Part shown: one piece after another, positions 1 through 5,955 of the stretch | Position numbering within the stretch: the stretch's first letter is position 1 | Layout of the letters: every line of letters starts with the position of its first letter | NCBI GenBank assembly: GCA_958424475.1 | Contig: CATZTY010000070.1 | Span: 1-5,955, forward strand | Length of the DNA: 5,955 nucleotides | From: an uncultured Collinsella sp. | Lineage (GTDB): Bacteria; Actinomycetota; Coriobacteriia; Coriobacteriales; Coriobacteriaceae | Direction of reading: 5' to 3' | The notes under the pieces: generated by a model | The model's database searches: none | What the model was told of the DNA's origin: nothing | The model's input: the letters and a program-made list of their open reading frames with translations, nothing else | Program-made: the position numbers and the translations under genes

Positions 1-386
1 GCATCGCCGGCGGGGTCGACGAACTCGCCCGTGCGGCCCACCTCGCGCATAACGTTGGGGTCCTTAAAGTAGCGCACGACCTCGCAGATGGCGTCGGTCT
101 CGCGAATGTTGGCCAGGAACTGGTTGCCCAGGCCCTCGCCCTCGTTGGCGCCCTTCACCAGGCCTGCGATGTCGACGAACTCGACCGTCGCCGGCACAAT
201 GCGGCCCGGGTTGACAATGTCGGCGAGCTTTTGCAGGCGGCTATCGGGCACGTCAACGATACCCACGTTGGGGTCGATCGTGGCAAACGGGTAGTTAGCG
301 GCAAGGCCGGTCTTTTTGGTAAGCGCGGTGAACAGCGTCGACTTGCCCACGTTGGGCAGGCCGACGATACCGATGGAAAGGGACAC
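1..386 (-). CDS. ychF: Redox-regulated ATPase YchF (Obg-like), N-terminal part
   Basis: Partial gene: the first 128 codons are visible and the rest lies beyond the left edge (family members are about 360 residues). YchF/OLA1 proteins are universally conserved cytosolic P-loop NTPases of the Obg group that hydrolyse ATP and bind ribosomes. Seen here: P-loop GLPNVGKS at residues 9-16, switch I segment [11 protein letters not shown] at 32-42, and the G3 motif DIAGLVKGA at 72-80 followed by [11 protein letters not shown], which is diagnostic of YchF. The ATP-specifying NxxE motif and the C-terminal TGS domain are outside the window. The start is GTG at 386-384, chosen because the conserved [15 protein letters not shown] follows at once and an RBS (AAGGAGCT, complement of about 390-397) sits five bases upstream; no in-frame ATG fits. 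It is probably an independent housekeeping gene rather than part of the sugar locus. Identification is near certain. Confidence 0.96.
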   Translation of the reverse strand, partial: MSLSIGIVGLPNVGKSTLFTALTKKTGLAANYPFATIDPNVGIVDVPDSRLQKLADIVNPGRIVPATVEFVDIAGLVKGANEGEGLGNQFLANIRETDAICEVVRYFKDPNVMREVGRTGEFVDPAGD

Positions 387-423
387 GACAGCTCCTTTTG
401 GTACAGGTACTTCAAACCGTATA

Positions 424-429
424 AGTATA
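424..429 (-). promoter_or_regulatory. Candidate -10 box of the ychF promoter
   Basis: On the minus strand TATACT is read at 429-424, about 38 bases upstream of the ychF GTG. This would give a 5' leader of roughly 30 nt containing the RBS. A matching -35 is poor: at an 18-bp spacing only TTCGCC is found, lying inside the adjacent hairpin. The same -10 hexamer occurs in the dehydrogenase promoter of this window. The call rests on the hexamer and its position alone. Confidence 0.35.
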
Positions 430-473
430 GCGCCGCCGCAGCATCCGGGCGAATCCGGACACCGCGGCGGCGC
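430..473 (-). terminator. G+C-rich hairpin after the GH4 gene, possible terminator
   Basis: Arms GCGCCGCCGC (430-439) and GCGGCGGCGC (464-473) form a perfect 10-bp all-G/C stem; inside it TCCGG (444-448) can pair with CCGGA (455-459). It lies 40 bases downstream of the stop of the leftward glucosidase gene and just upstream of ychF, the place expected for a terminator of the sugar operon. No T-run follows on either strand, so it is not a textbook intrinsic terminator; it could equally be a 3' mRNA-stabilising structure. The structure is seen directly; the role is inferred. Confidence 0.45.
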
Positions 474-513
474 AAATGAAGCAGAGATGCGTGAGAGTTC
501 GAGACAGCAGTCC

Positions 514-1884
<1,371 letters not shown>

Positions 1885-1954
1885 TCAATCCATCCCCGCA
1901 CGCGGCCTGTACGGTTTGGAATTGTTACCTAGAAGTGGAGTTTTTTATCTCTAG

Positions 1955-1994
1955 AATCGGCCTTGCGGTGCATACCGGCTCTGCAAGGCCGATT
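1955..1994 (-). other. Intercistronic stem-loop between permease and glucosidase genes
   Basis: AATCGGCCTTGC (1955-1966) and GCAAGGCCGATT (1983-1994) form a perfect 12-bp stem with a 16-nt loop, in which GGT (1967-1969) and ACC (1974-1976) can also pair. It starts 18 bases after the permease stop. On the minus strand it is followed by a run of six A rather than T, and on the plus strand the T-run precedes it, so it is not a canonical terminator in either direction. A segmental stabiliser or processing hairpin that sets different levels of permease and glucosidase message is the likeliest role; partial termination is an alternative. Confidence 0.6.
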
Positions 1995-2012
1995 GTTTCG
2001 ATGAACGATGGT

Positions 2013-3623
2013 TTACAGAAGACTCTCGAACTTCAGAAGACTCTCGAACTTCTCGCGAACCTGCGGGACGGTAAGGCCGATGATGACCTGGATTGACTGA
2101 CCTTGGACCACCAAGCCATGCGTACCGATCGCCTTGAAGGAAGCCTCGGGTGCAACGAGGCCCTTGTCCTTGACGTTAACGCGCAGACGGGTAGCGCAGT
2201 TAGTTACATCGATGATGTTATCCATGCCACCGAGCAGATCGAGGATGTTCTCGGCAAGCACCAAGCGCTCATCATCTTTACTCTGGGCGACCGATTTGCC
2301 AGCAGCAGCACCGCCCTGCTTTTGCTTGTAGTCGGCCTTGGACTTGAGCTCGACCTCAACATCGTCATCCTCGCGACCGGGGGTCTTAAAGTCGAACTTG
2401 ACGATCAGGAAACGGAAGACCACGACCCAAAGGGCGGTAAAGCACAGACCGACAAGGATGGAGATGGCGTACTGCAGACCGTGTGCGGCCCAAAGGGGCA
2501 GCCAGTCCCACGAGAGCATCGAGATGATGCCGCCGTCGAAGATGCCCACGACGCCAAGGAGGTTTTGAGCCATGCAGCCGAGCGCTCCGAGCACGCAGTG
2601 GACGACGAACAGGCCGGGCGCGATGAACAGGAAGGTGAAGTCAAGCGGCTCGGTGATACCGCAAAGCATAGCGGTAAGGGTGACCGGGATCAGCAGAGCC
2701 TTGACGCGCTGCTTGCGCTCGGGTTTGGCGGTCATATAAAACGCAATGGCGACGCCAAGCGAGCCGAAGACCTTAGTCCAACCAGGGCAGGTATAGGCAG
2801 CCCAGGGTGCGGCATCCTTAAGAGCAATGCTCGGATCGGCAGCCAGTTGGGGCAGGATGTTGGCCCAAGCAGCAAAGATGCCGCCGTTGACCGCCGCGTT
2901 GTCGTAATAGAACGGCGTATAGATAAAGTGGTGCAGGCCTGTAGGGATCAGCACGCGCTCGAAGAAAGCAAAGACACCCACGCCAAACGTACCGGCGGAA
3001 AGGATGAATCCCTGGAAGGCGGAGATAGCAGCCTGAACATGCGGCCACACCAGGCAGGCGATAAGAGCGACCGGAACCATAACGAAGAAACCGATCATAT
3101 AGATGAACACGGAGCCCGAGAACACGCCCAGCCACTCAGGAAGTTCGGTGTCGAAGAACTTGTTATGCAGCATCGTGGCGATACCAGAGATAATGAGCGC
3201 GCCCATGATGCCCATATCAAGCGTTTTGATGCTTGCGATAGTGGCAAGACCAGTACCGCTGCCCGCCTCGACAGAGTAGTCGACCCCAAAGACAGGGCCC
3301 CACTGCCCCAAGATCGTGCTTACAAAGTAGTTGAAGGTAAGGTAGATGGTCAAAGCCTCCATGCAGCAGCGAGCGTTCTGCTTGTTCGCGAGCGAGATTG
3401 GCAACGCTACGCAAAACAGCAACGGCATCTGGTTAAAGAGCGTCCAACCACCCTGGAGCAGCACATTCCAGCAATCAAACCAAAGATGGCCCGCAGTGGC
3501 CATCTCGCCAAAGATCGCCTCGGTGGTAAACAACGTACCCAGGCCGACGACGATTCCGGAAAATGCGAAAAGAATCGCAGGCGTGTACATTGCACCGCCG
3601 AAACGTTGTATCTTTTGCATCAT
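2013..3623 (-). CDS. glvC: PTS alpha-glucoside transporter subunit IICB
   Basis: A 536-residue membrane permease that imports an alpha-glucoside and phosphorylates it with phosphate from an EIIA. The start MMQKIQRFGGAM is that of GlvC/MalP relatives. The EIIC domain (about 1-412) has roughly ten hydrophobic segments, among them 14-34, 60-80, 86-108, 135-152, 170-195, 307-321, 328-350 and 385-410, with HHFIYTPF at 231-238 and the family motif GITEP at 322-326. A charged, Gln/Gly/Ala-rich linker (413-450) leads to the EIIB domain, whose phosphorylated cysteine is Cys476 in NCATRLRV. No EIIA domain or gene is present, so an EIIA of the glucose/Crr type must act in trans. An upstream in-frame ATG at 3647 has no RBS; an extended frame begins at 3749. 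The ATG at 3623 has a G-rich RBS (AGGGGG) nine or ten bases upstream and matches the family start. The gene ends in an exact 18-bp duplication that repeats the terminal KFESLL. First gene of the leftward unit with the GH4 glucosidase. Confidence 0.95.
   Translation of the reverse strand: MMQKIQRFGGAMYTPAILFAFSGIVVGLGTLFTTEAIFGEMATAGHLWFDCWNVLLQGGWTLFNQMPLLFCVALPISLANKQNARCCMEALTIYLTFNYFVSTILGQWGPVFGVDYSVEAGSGTGLATIASIKTLDMGIMGALIISGIATMLHNKFFDTELPEWLGVFSGSVFIYMIGFFVMVPVALIACLVWPHVQAAISAFQGFILSAGTFGVGVFAFFERVLIPTGLHHFIYTPFYYDNAAVNGGIFAAWANILPQLAADPSIALKDAAPWAAYTCPGWTKVFGSLGVAIAFYMTAKPERKQRVKALLIPVTLTAMLCGITEPLDFTFLFIAPGLFVVHCVLGALGCMAQNLLGVVGIFDGGIISMLSWDWLPLWAAHGLQYAISILVGLCFTALWVVVFRFLIVKFDFKTPGREDDDVEVELKSKADYKQKQGGAAAGKSVAQSKDDERLVLAENILDLLGGMDNIIDVTNCATRLRVNVKDKGLVAPEASFKAIGTHGLVVQGQSIQVIIGLTVPQVREKFESLLKFESLL
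2016..2051. repeat. Exact 18-bp tandem duplication in the permease 3' end
   Basis: The unit CAGAAGACTCTCGAACTT occurs at 2016-2033 and again at 2034-2051 without a mismatch. It is in frame and immediately precedes the TAA stop at 2013-2015, so the EIIB domain ends KFESLL-KFESLL. Without one copy the protein would end in a normal single helix end. Perfect identity of both copies points to a recent slippage or duplication event. Confidence 0.97.
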
Positions 3624-3626
3624 GAC

Positions 3627-3638
3627 GGGGAATCCCCC
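3627..3638 (-). promoter_or_regulatory. Permease RBS within a small GGGG-ATT-CCCC hairpin
   Basis: On the minus strand the run AGAGGGGGATTCCCCGTC immediately precedes the ATG at 3623. The G-run is the only Shine-Dalgarno-like sequence available, and it can fold back on the CCCC that lies between it and the start codon (4-bp stem, 3-nt loop). Such pairing would hide the RBS and lower translation. The sequence is seen directly; the effect on translation is inferred. Confidence 0.45.
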
Positions 3639-3652
3639 TCTCTTCATTCGGA

Positions 3653-3689
3653 GCGCTGCGGTTTTGGCTTCACTCGAGACCGCAGACGC
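3653..3689 (-). other. Leader hairpin upstream of the permease gene
   Basis: GCGCTGCGGT (3653-3662) pairs with ACCGCAG-A-CGC (3679-3689): ten base pairs with a single bulged base at 3686 and a 16-nt loop. It lies about 30 bases upstream of the permease start. No T-run follows, and it does not resemble an antiterminator RAT site that I can recognise. Its role is unknown. Confidence 0.4.
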
Positions 3690-3770
3690 GCCGTTTGCGT
3701 GTACCTCGTGCAATAGGACGGGTGGGCCCGCTTCCCTGACTTCTTGCACTTACGTTTTATCACATCACTT

Positions 3771-3784
3771 ATCTATACAAGTTA
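3771..3784 (-). promoter_or_regulatory. Operator-like 14-mer on the permease side
   Basis: ATCTATACAAGTTA, read on the minus strand as TAACTTGTATAGAT, is the exact inverted copy of 3896-3909. The core TTGTATAGA resembles sites of GntR/HutC-family sugar regulators (the TreR and NagR type). It is placed to act on the leftward permease-glucosidase unit. The likely ligand is the GntR protein encoded at 5070-5825; that link is inferred from sequence type and proximity. Confidence 0.6.
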
Positions 3785-3802
3785 GCATAAATACTACGGT
3801 CG

Positions 3803-3832
3803 GTAAACGGTTGATTATTGGCCGTAAACGGT
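3803..3832 (+). repeat. Two GTAAACGGT repeats spaced 21 bp
   Basis: GTAAACGGT occurs at 3803-3811 and 3824-3832, exactly 21 bp apart, which is two turns of the helix. The second copy sits in a near-palindrome CCGTAAACGG (3822-3831). The AAACG core is reminiscent of LacI/CcpA-family operators, although neither copy fits a full cre consensus. This may be a second regulator's binding site, for instance for global carbon control. Function is not proven. Confidence 0.45.
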
Positions 3833-3895
3833 ATATGTCCAGTATTTTGCCTGTTAAATCTGACATAGCTGAAGGCTGCAATTTATATTTCTTTT

Positions 3896-3909
3896 TAACT
3901 TGTATAGAT
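3896..3909 (+). promoter_or_regulatory. Operator-like 14-mer on the dehydrogenase side
   Basis: TAACTTGTATAGAT here is an exact inverted copy of the element at 3771-3784. The two are 125 bp apart centre to centre, close to twelve helical turns. This copy lies just upstream of the -35 box of the rightward promoter, and a related half-site CCTATAC occurs at 3935-3941. The proposed ligand is the GntR/UTRA regulator of this locus. Confidence 0.6.
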
Positions 3910-3913
3910 GTGC

Positions 3914-3942
3914 TTGTCTATATCTATAGACATGCCTATACT
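3914..3942 (+). promoter_or_regulatory. Promoter of the dehydrogenase-regulator unit
   Basis: A -35 box TTGTCT (3914-3919) and a -10 box TATACT (3937-3942) are separated by the optimal 17 bp. Transcription would begin near 3949 and give a 5' leader of about 30 nt. The spacer is almost filled by a dyad, so a bound repressor would exclude RNA polymerase. No competing arrangement of similar quality was found in this spacer. Confidence 0.6.
3915..3932 (+). promoter_or_regulatory. 18-bp dyad operator overlapping the promoter
   Basis: TGTCTATA (3915-3922) and TATAGACA (3925-3932) are perfect inverted arms around a TC centre. TATAGACA-type arms are typical of GntR/HutC regulators. The dyad lies between the -35 and -10 of the rightward promoter, the classical site for repression, which would also make the regulator autoregulated. 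Binding by the locus regulator is inferred. Confidence 0.6.
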
Positions 3943-3978
3943 TCATTACAACATTCACCGCCACGTTAAGGAGTCACC

Positions 3979-5004
3979 ATGAAAAGCGCGGTCTTCTATG
4001 GAAAGCACGACCTCAGAGTCGAGGAATCGGCAAAGCCGGCCGTGGGCAGGCGCGACGTTCTGATCAACGTCAAAGCTTGCGGCGTCTGCGGTACCGACGT
4101 TCATATCTATGAAGGCGACAAGGGTGCAGCCGACGTTACCCCGCCCACGATCCTTGGTCATGAGTTTGCGGGCGTTGTCGAGGCCGTGGGCAGCGACGTC
4201 GCTGGCTTTAAACCGGGCGATCGCGTGTGCATCGACCCAAACCATCCCTGCGGCTGCTGCGAACCCTGCCGCGACGGAATCAACCACTACTGCGAGCATA
4301 TGACCGGCTACGGCACCACCGTTAACGGCGGCTTTGCCGAGTACTGCTCCGTCGATATGCAGCAAGTCTACAAGTTGGGCGAGCACACCAGCTTCGAGCA
4401 GGGCGCCATGACCGAGCCCGTCGCCTGCTGTCTGCACGGCATCGATATGTGCAACATCAAGCCCGGCAGCACAGTTGTCGTTATCGGCGGTGGCATGATC
4501 GGTCTGCTCATGATGCAGCTTGCCAAAAACGCCGGCGCCACCAAAGTCGTTTTGCTCGAGCCCGTCGAGGGCAAGCGCGAGGTTGCGCTCAAACTCGGCG
4601 CCGACCTGACGATCGACTCCATCCACGAGGACGTCTCGGCCCGCCTGAAGCAGGAGGGCGTCGGCAACGTCGACGTTGTAATCGAATGTGTCGGTAAGCC
4701 CGTCACCATCGAGCAGGCCATCCAGATCGCCGGCCACAAGGCTACGGTCATGATGTTCGGTCTCACCAAGCCCGATGAGACAATCACCGTCAAGCCCTTC
4801 GAGGTCTTCCAGAAGGAGCTTGTGCTTACCTCGTCCTACATCAACCCTTATACGCAGCGTCGCGCGCTCGAGCTCATCGACTCTGGCAGGCTCGACGTAT
4901 CCTCGATGGTCGCCAAGGTGGCTTCCCTCGACGAACTCGGCGCCATCCTGTCAGACCCAGCTCTGCGTGCCATGGGTAAATATATAATCGACCCCAGCAA
5001 GTAA
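3979..5004 (+). CDS. Zinc-dependent medium-chain (polyol-type) dehydrogenase
   Basis: A 341-residue cytosolic oxidoreductase of the medium-chain dehydrogenase family, sorbitol/threonine dehydrogenase branch, which interconverts secondary alcohols and ketones with NAD(H) or NADP(H). Seen: an N-terminal GroES-like catalytic domain (about 1-150) with catalytic zinc ligands Cys37 (CGVCGTD), His61-Glu62 in GHEFAGVVEAVG (60-71), and Glu146 in TEPVACCLHG; four structural-zinc cysteines at 91, 94, 97 and 105 with the usual C-x2-C-x2-C-x7-C spacing; and a Rossmann domain with IGGGMIGLL (169-177). Glu194 at the end of the second strand suggests NAD over NADP. Length is normal. The ATG at 3979 follows TAAGGAG (3967-3973) at five bases. 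It is divergent from the alpha-glucoside PTS genes and 65 bases upstream of the regulator gene, so its substrate may be the aglycone released by the GH4 enzyme or a metabolite of it. Alternatives include threonine, butanediol or another polyol substrate; family is sure, substrate is not. Confidence 0.9.
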   Translation: MKSAVFYGKHDLRVEESAKPAVGRRDVLINVKACGVCGTDVHIYEGDKGAADVTPPTILGHEFAGVVEAVGSDVAGFKPGDRVCIDPNHPCGCCEPCRDGINHYCEHMTGYGTTVNGGFAEYCSVDMQQVYKLGEHTSFEQGAMTEPVACCLHGIDMCNIKPGSTVVVIGGGMIGLLMMQLAKNAGATKVVLLEPVEGKREVALKLGADLTIDSIHEDVSARLKQEGVGNVDVVIECVGKPVTIEQAIQIAGHKATVMMFGLTKPDETITVKPFEVFQKELVLTSSYINPYTQRRALELIDSGRLDVSSMVAKVASLDELGAILSDPALRAMGKYIIDPSK

Positions 5005-5018
5005 ATCGATCGATACCT

Positions 5019-5048
5019 GCGCGGGCGGCCCTCATCCACCGCTCGCGC
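5019..5048 (+). other. G+C-rich stem-loop between dehydrogenase and regulator
   Basis: GCGCGGGCGG (5019-5028) pairs with CCGCTCGCGC (5039-5048) over ten base pairs, one of them G-U, with a 10-nt loop. It ends nine bases before the regulator's RBS and has no T-run after it. Partial attenuation or mRNA processing that keeps regulator expression below that of the dehydrogenase is the most natural reading. A palindrome ATCGATCGAT (5005-5014) directly precedes it. Confidence 0.5.
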
Positions 5049-5069
5049 ACTCAGCTCTAGGAGACCGTC

Positions 5070-5825
5070 ATGGCGCGAGCCATCTTCCAAACTATTTATG
5101 ACAACGTGAAGCAGTCGATTGACGACGGCACATACGCCTATCAGAGTTATCTGCCTTCGGAGACTGAGCTCACGCAGCTGTTTGACTGTTCGCGCATGAC
5201 GGTCCGTCGCGCCATCTCGATGCTTGCGGCAGATGGTTACGTGCTCCCCCAGCAAGGCAAAGGCATGCGCGTCATTCGCAACATCAGTGACGAGAAGAGT
5301 CGTGGCGGCGGCGGACTCGAGACCTTTAAGGAAATCGCAACCAGCCGAGGCTTTGAGCTCAAGACTGTCACCACCGTATTTGAGCTCCTCGTCTGTAGCA
5401 AGGCACTCTCCAGGATTACCGGGTTTCCCGAAGGCTGCGAGCTTACGCGCGCCAAACGCATCCGTTATGCAAACGGACATGCCGTGTGCTCCGACGACTC
5501 CTATTACCTAAGCTCACAGGTACCGGGACTGACACCCGAGATTGCCAACGATTCGATTTATCGTTACCTGGAAGAAGATCTTGGCATTAAGATTGCCACG
5601 GGCAAACGCGATGTAACGATTGAGCATCCCACGCCCGAAGATGCGCGCGTGCTCGATCTCGACGACTTTAACGCACTCGCCGTTGTACGCGGGCAGACCT
5701 ACAACGCCGACGGTATCCTTATGGAATATACCGAGACCAAACAGGTTCCCGGGTTCTTTTTGCTCCATGAAACCGTGACGCGCAACGGTACCGGTCGAAC
5801 CGGCCACCAAAGCAGCATGAACTAA
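5070..5825 (+). CDS. GntR-family (HutC/TreR-type) transcriptional regulator with UTRA domain
   Basis: A 251-residue DNA-binding regulator, probably a repressor released by a phosphorylated sugar. The N-terminal winged helix-turn-helix (about 5-69) has LPSETELTQLF (28-38), recognition helix SRMTVRRAISML (41-52) and wing GYVLPQQGKG (56-65). A flexible linker with four glycines (70-82) leads to a UTRA effector domain (about 83-235) with LETFKEIA (83-90), DDSYYLS (142-148), DSIYRYLEEDLGI (161-173) and EYTETKQVPGFF near its end. This layout and the motifs LETFKE, DSIYRYLE and EYTET resemble TreR, whose ligand is trehalose 6-phosphate; here a 6-phospho-alpha-glucoside or glucose 6-phosphate is plausible. 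The ATG at 5070 follows TAGGAG (5058-5063). It lies 65 bases after the dehydrogenase gene, probably in the same transcript. Expected targets are the TTGTATAGA-type sites in 3771-3932. The polar tail after about 237 is not conserved in the family as I know it. Family is certain; ligand and targets are inferred. Confidence 0.92.
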   Translation: MARAIFQTIYDNVKQSIDDGTYAYQSYLPSETELTQLFDCSRMTVRRAISMLAADGYVLPQQGKGMRVIRNISDEKSRGGGGLETFKEIATSRGFELKTVTTVFELLVCSKALSRITGFPEGCELTRAKRIRYANGHAVCSDDSYYLSSQVPGLTPEIANDSIYRYLEEDLGIKIATGKRDVTIEHPTPEDARVLDLDDFNALAVVRGQTYNADGILMEYTETKQVPGFFLLHETVTRNGTGRTGHQSSMN

Positions 5826-5835
5826 CCATCTATTA

Positions 5836-5905
5836 GTTGCGGTGGAATAGTTCCTAGAATGGCCAGCTTAAGGGCAAAACAGGAACTATTCCACCGCAAC
5901 TTTTT
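5836..5905 (+). terminator. Intrinsic terminator with a perfect 20-bp stem, possible dispersed palindrome
   Basis: GTTGCGGTGGAATAGTTCCT (5836-5855) is perfectly complementary to 5881-5900, extended to 21 bp by A5835-T5901. The 25-nt loop contains TGGCCA and CTTAAG. TTTTT follows at 5901-5905, so it can end the dehydrogenase-regulator transcript, whose last stop is ten bases upstream of the stem. The stem is longer and the loop larger than in ordinary terminators, which suggests a mobile or repeated palindromic element used as terminator. On the opposite strand no T-run follows. Confidence 0.85.
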
Positions 5906-5955
5906 GGCTCTTCGGTGGTTTCTGTGGGAGAGATTCCGGCATAGGCCCAGCTCAG

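Larger units (their letters stand above)
3624..3978. promoter_or_regulatory. Divergent control region between permease and dehydrogenase genes
   Basis: These 355 bases hold no recognisable gene. The part from about 3755 to 3955 is clearly more A+T-rich than the coding DNA around it. It contains, left to right: a leader hairpin, an operator-like 14-mer, two GTAAACGGT repeats, the inverted copy of the 14-mer, an 18-bp dyad inside the rightward promoter, and the rightward RBS. The leftward promoter could not be fixed with confidence; a weak option is GATAAA as -10 with TAACTT as -35 on the minus strand, overlapping the 14-mer at 3771-3784. If that is right, the permease mRNA has a leader of more than 100 nt. 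Confidence 0.8.

Noticed and set aside
155..475. A 106-codon minus-strand frame overlapping ychF and its spacer.
   Set aside because: It is out of frame with the clear YchF P-loop protein and gives a low-complexity Ser/Pro/Arg-rich product typical of a shadow frame.
2103..3716. A 537-codon open frame on the plus strand opposite the permease gene.
   Set aside because: Same codon-aligned antisense effect as for the GH4 gene. The product is very polar with no domain, while the minus-strand reading is a clear EIICB.
3803..3832. Reading the GTAAACGGT boxes as true CcpA cre sites.
   Set aside because: The right half of the cre consensus (WCA) is missing in both copies, and a CcpA homologue cannot be assumed for this organism; kept only as repeats.
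3955..4737. A 260-codon minus-strand frame opposite the dehydrogenase.
   Set aside because: Again codon-aligned antisense of a gene with secure zinc and Rossmann motifs; no RBS or domain supports it.
4848..5480. A 210-codon minus-strand frame across the dehydrogenase-regulator junction.
   Set aside because: It overlaps two well supported genes on the other strand and has no recognisable motif or start signal.
5822..5955. Short minus-strand open frames from the right edge into the long hairpin, possible 3' end of a convergent gene.
   Set aside because: Two frames are open for 33-43 codons, but nothing in them is recognisable and they run into a perfect palindrome. More sequence to the right would be needed.

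Overview
The window reads as a chromosomal segment of a high-G+C Gram-positive, most likely a gut Coriobacteriia member such as Collinsella. This is an inference from codon use (TTA, CTA and TCA nearly absent), the style of the YchF N-terminus and the mix of protein families; no rRNA or other marker is present to prove it. Four complete protein genes and one partial gene fill the window. No tRNA, CRISPR array, transposase or phage gene was seen.

Layout: (1) 1-386, minus strand: the N-terminal 128 codons of the housekeeping ATPase/GTPase YchF, running off the left edge, with its own RBS and a probable promoter. (2) 387-513: a spacer holding a strong G+C-rich hairpin and the ychF promoter candidate. 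(3) 514-1857, minus: a GH4 6-phospho-alpha-glucosidase (GlvA/MalH/AglB type). (4) 1858-2012: an intercistronic spacer with a 12-bp stem-loop. (5) 2013-3623, minus: an alpha-glucoside PTS permease, EIICB (GlvC/MalP type). (6) 3624-3978: an A+T-rich divergent control region with several related operator-like sequences. (7) 3979-5004, plus: a zinc-dependent medium-chain dehydrogenase of the sorbitol/threonine dehydrogenase type. (8) 5070-5825, plus: a GntR/HutC regulator with a UTRA effector domain, resembling TreR. (9) 5826-5955: a very long perfect hairpin ending in a T-run (terminator, possibly a dispersed repeat), then about 50 bases without a recognisable gene.

How it works together: the EIICB permease would import an alpha-glucoside and phosphorylate it on glucose C6. 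The GH4 enzyme would split it to glucose 6-phosphate plus an aglycone. The divergent dehydrogenase could oxidise that aglycone, which is easiest to imagine if it is a polyol (for example sorbitol from maltitol). The GntR/UTRA protein, co-transcribed with the dehydrogenase, is the obvious repressor; an exact 14-nt inverted repeat with a TTGTATAGA core lies in front of each divergent unit, and an 18-bp dyad sits between the -35 and -10 of the dehydrogenase promoter. The polyol idea and the operator assignment are inferences. Other points worth a look are an exact 18-bp in-frame tandem duplication at the 3' end of the permease gene, hairpins in every spacer, and two 9-bp repeats spaced 21 bp apart in the control region.
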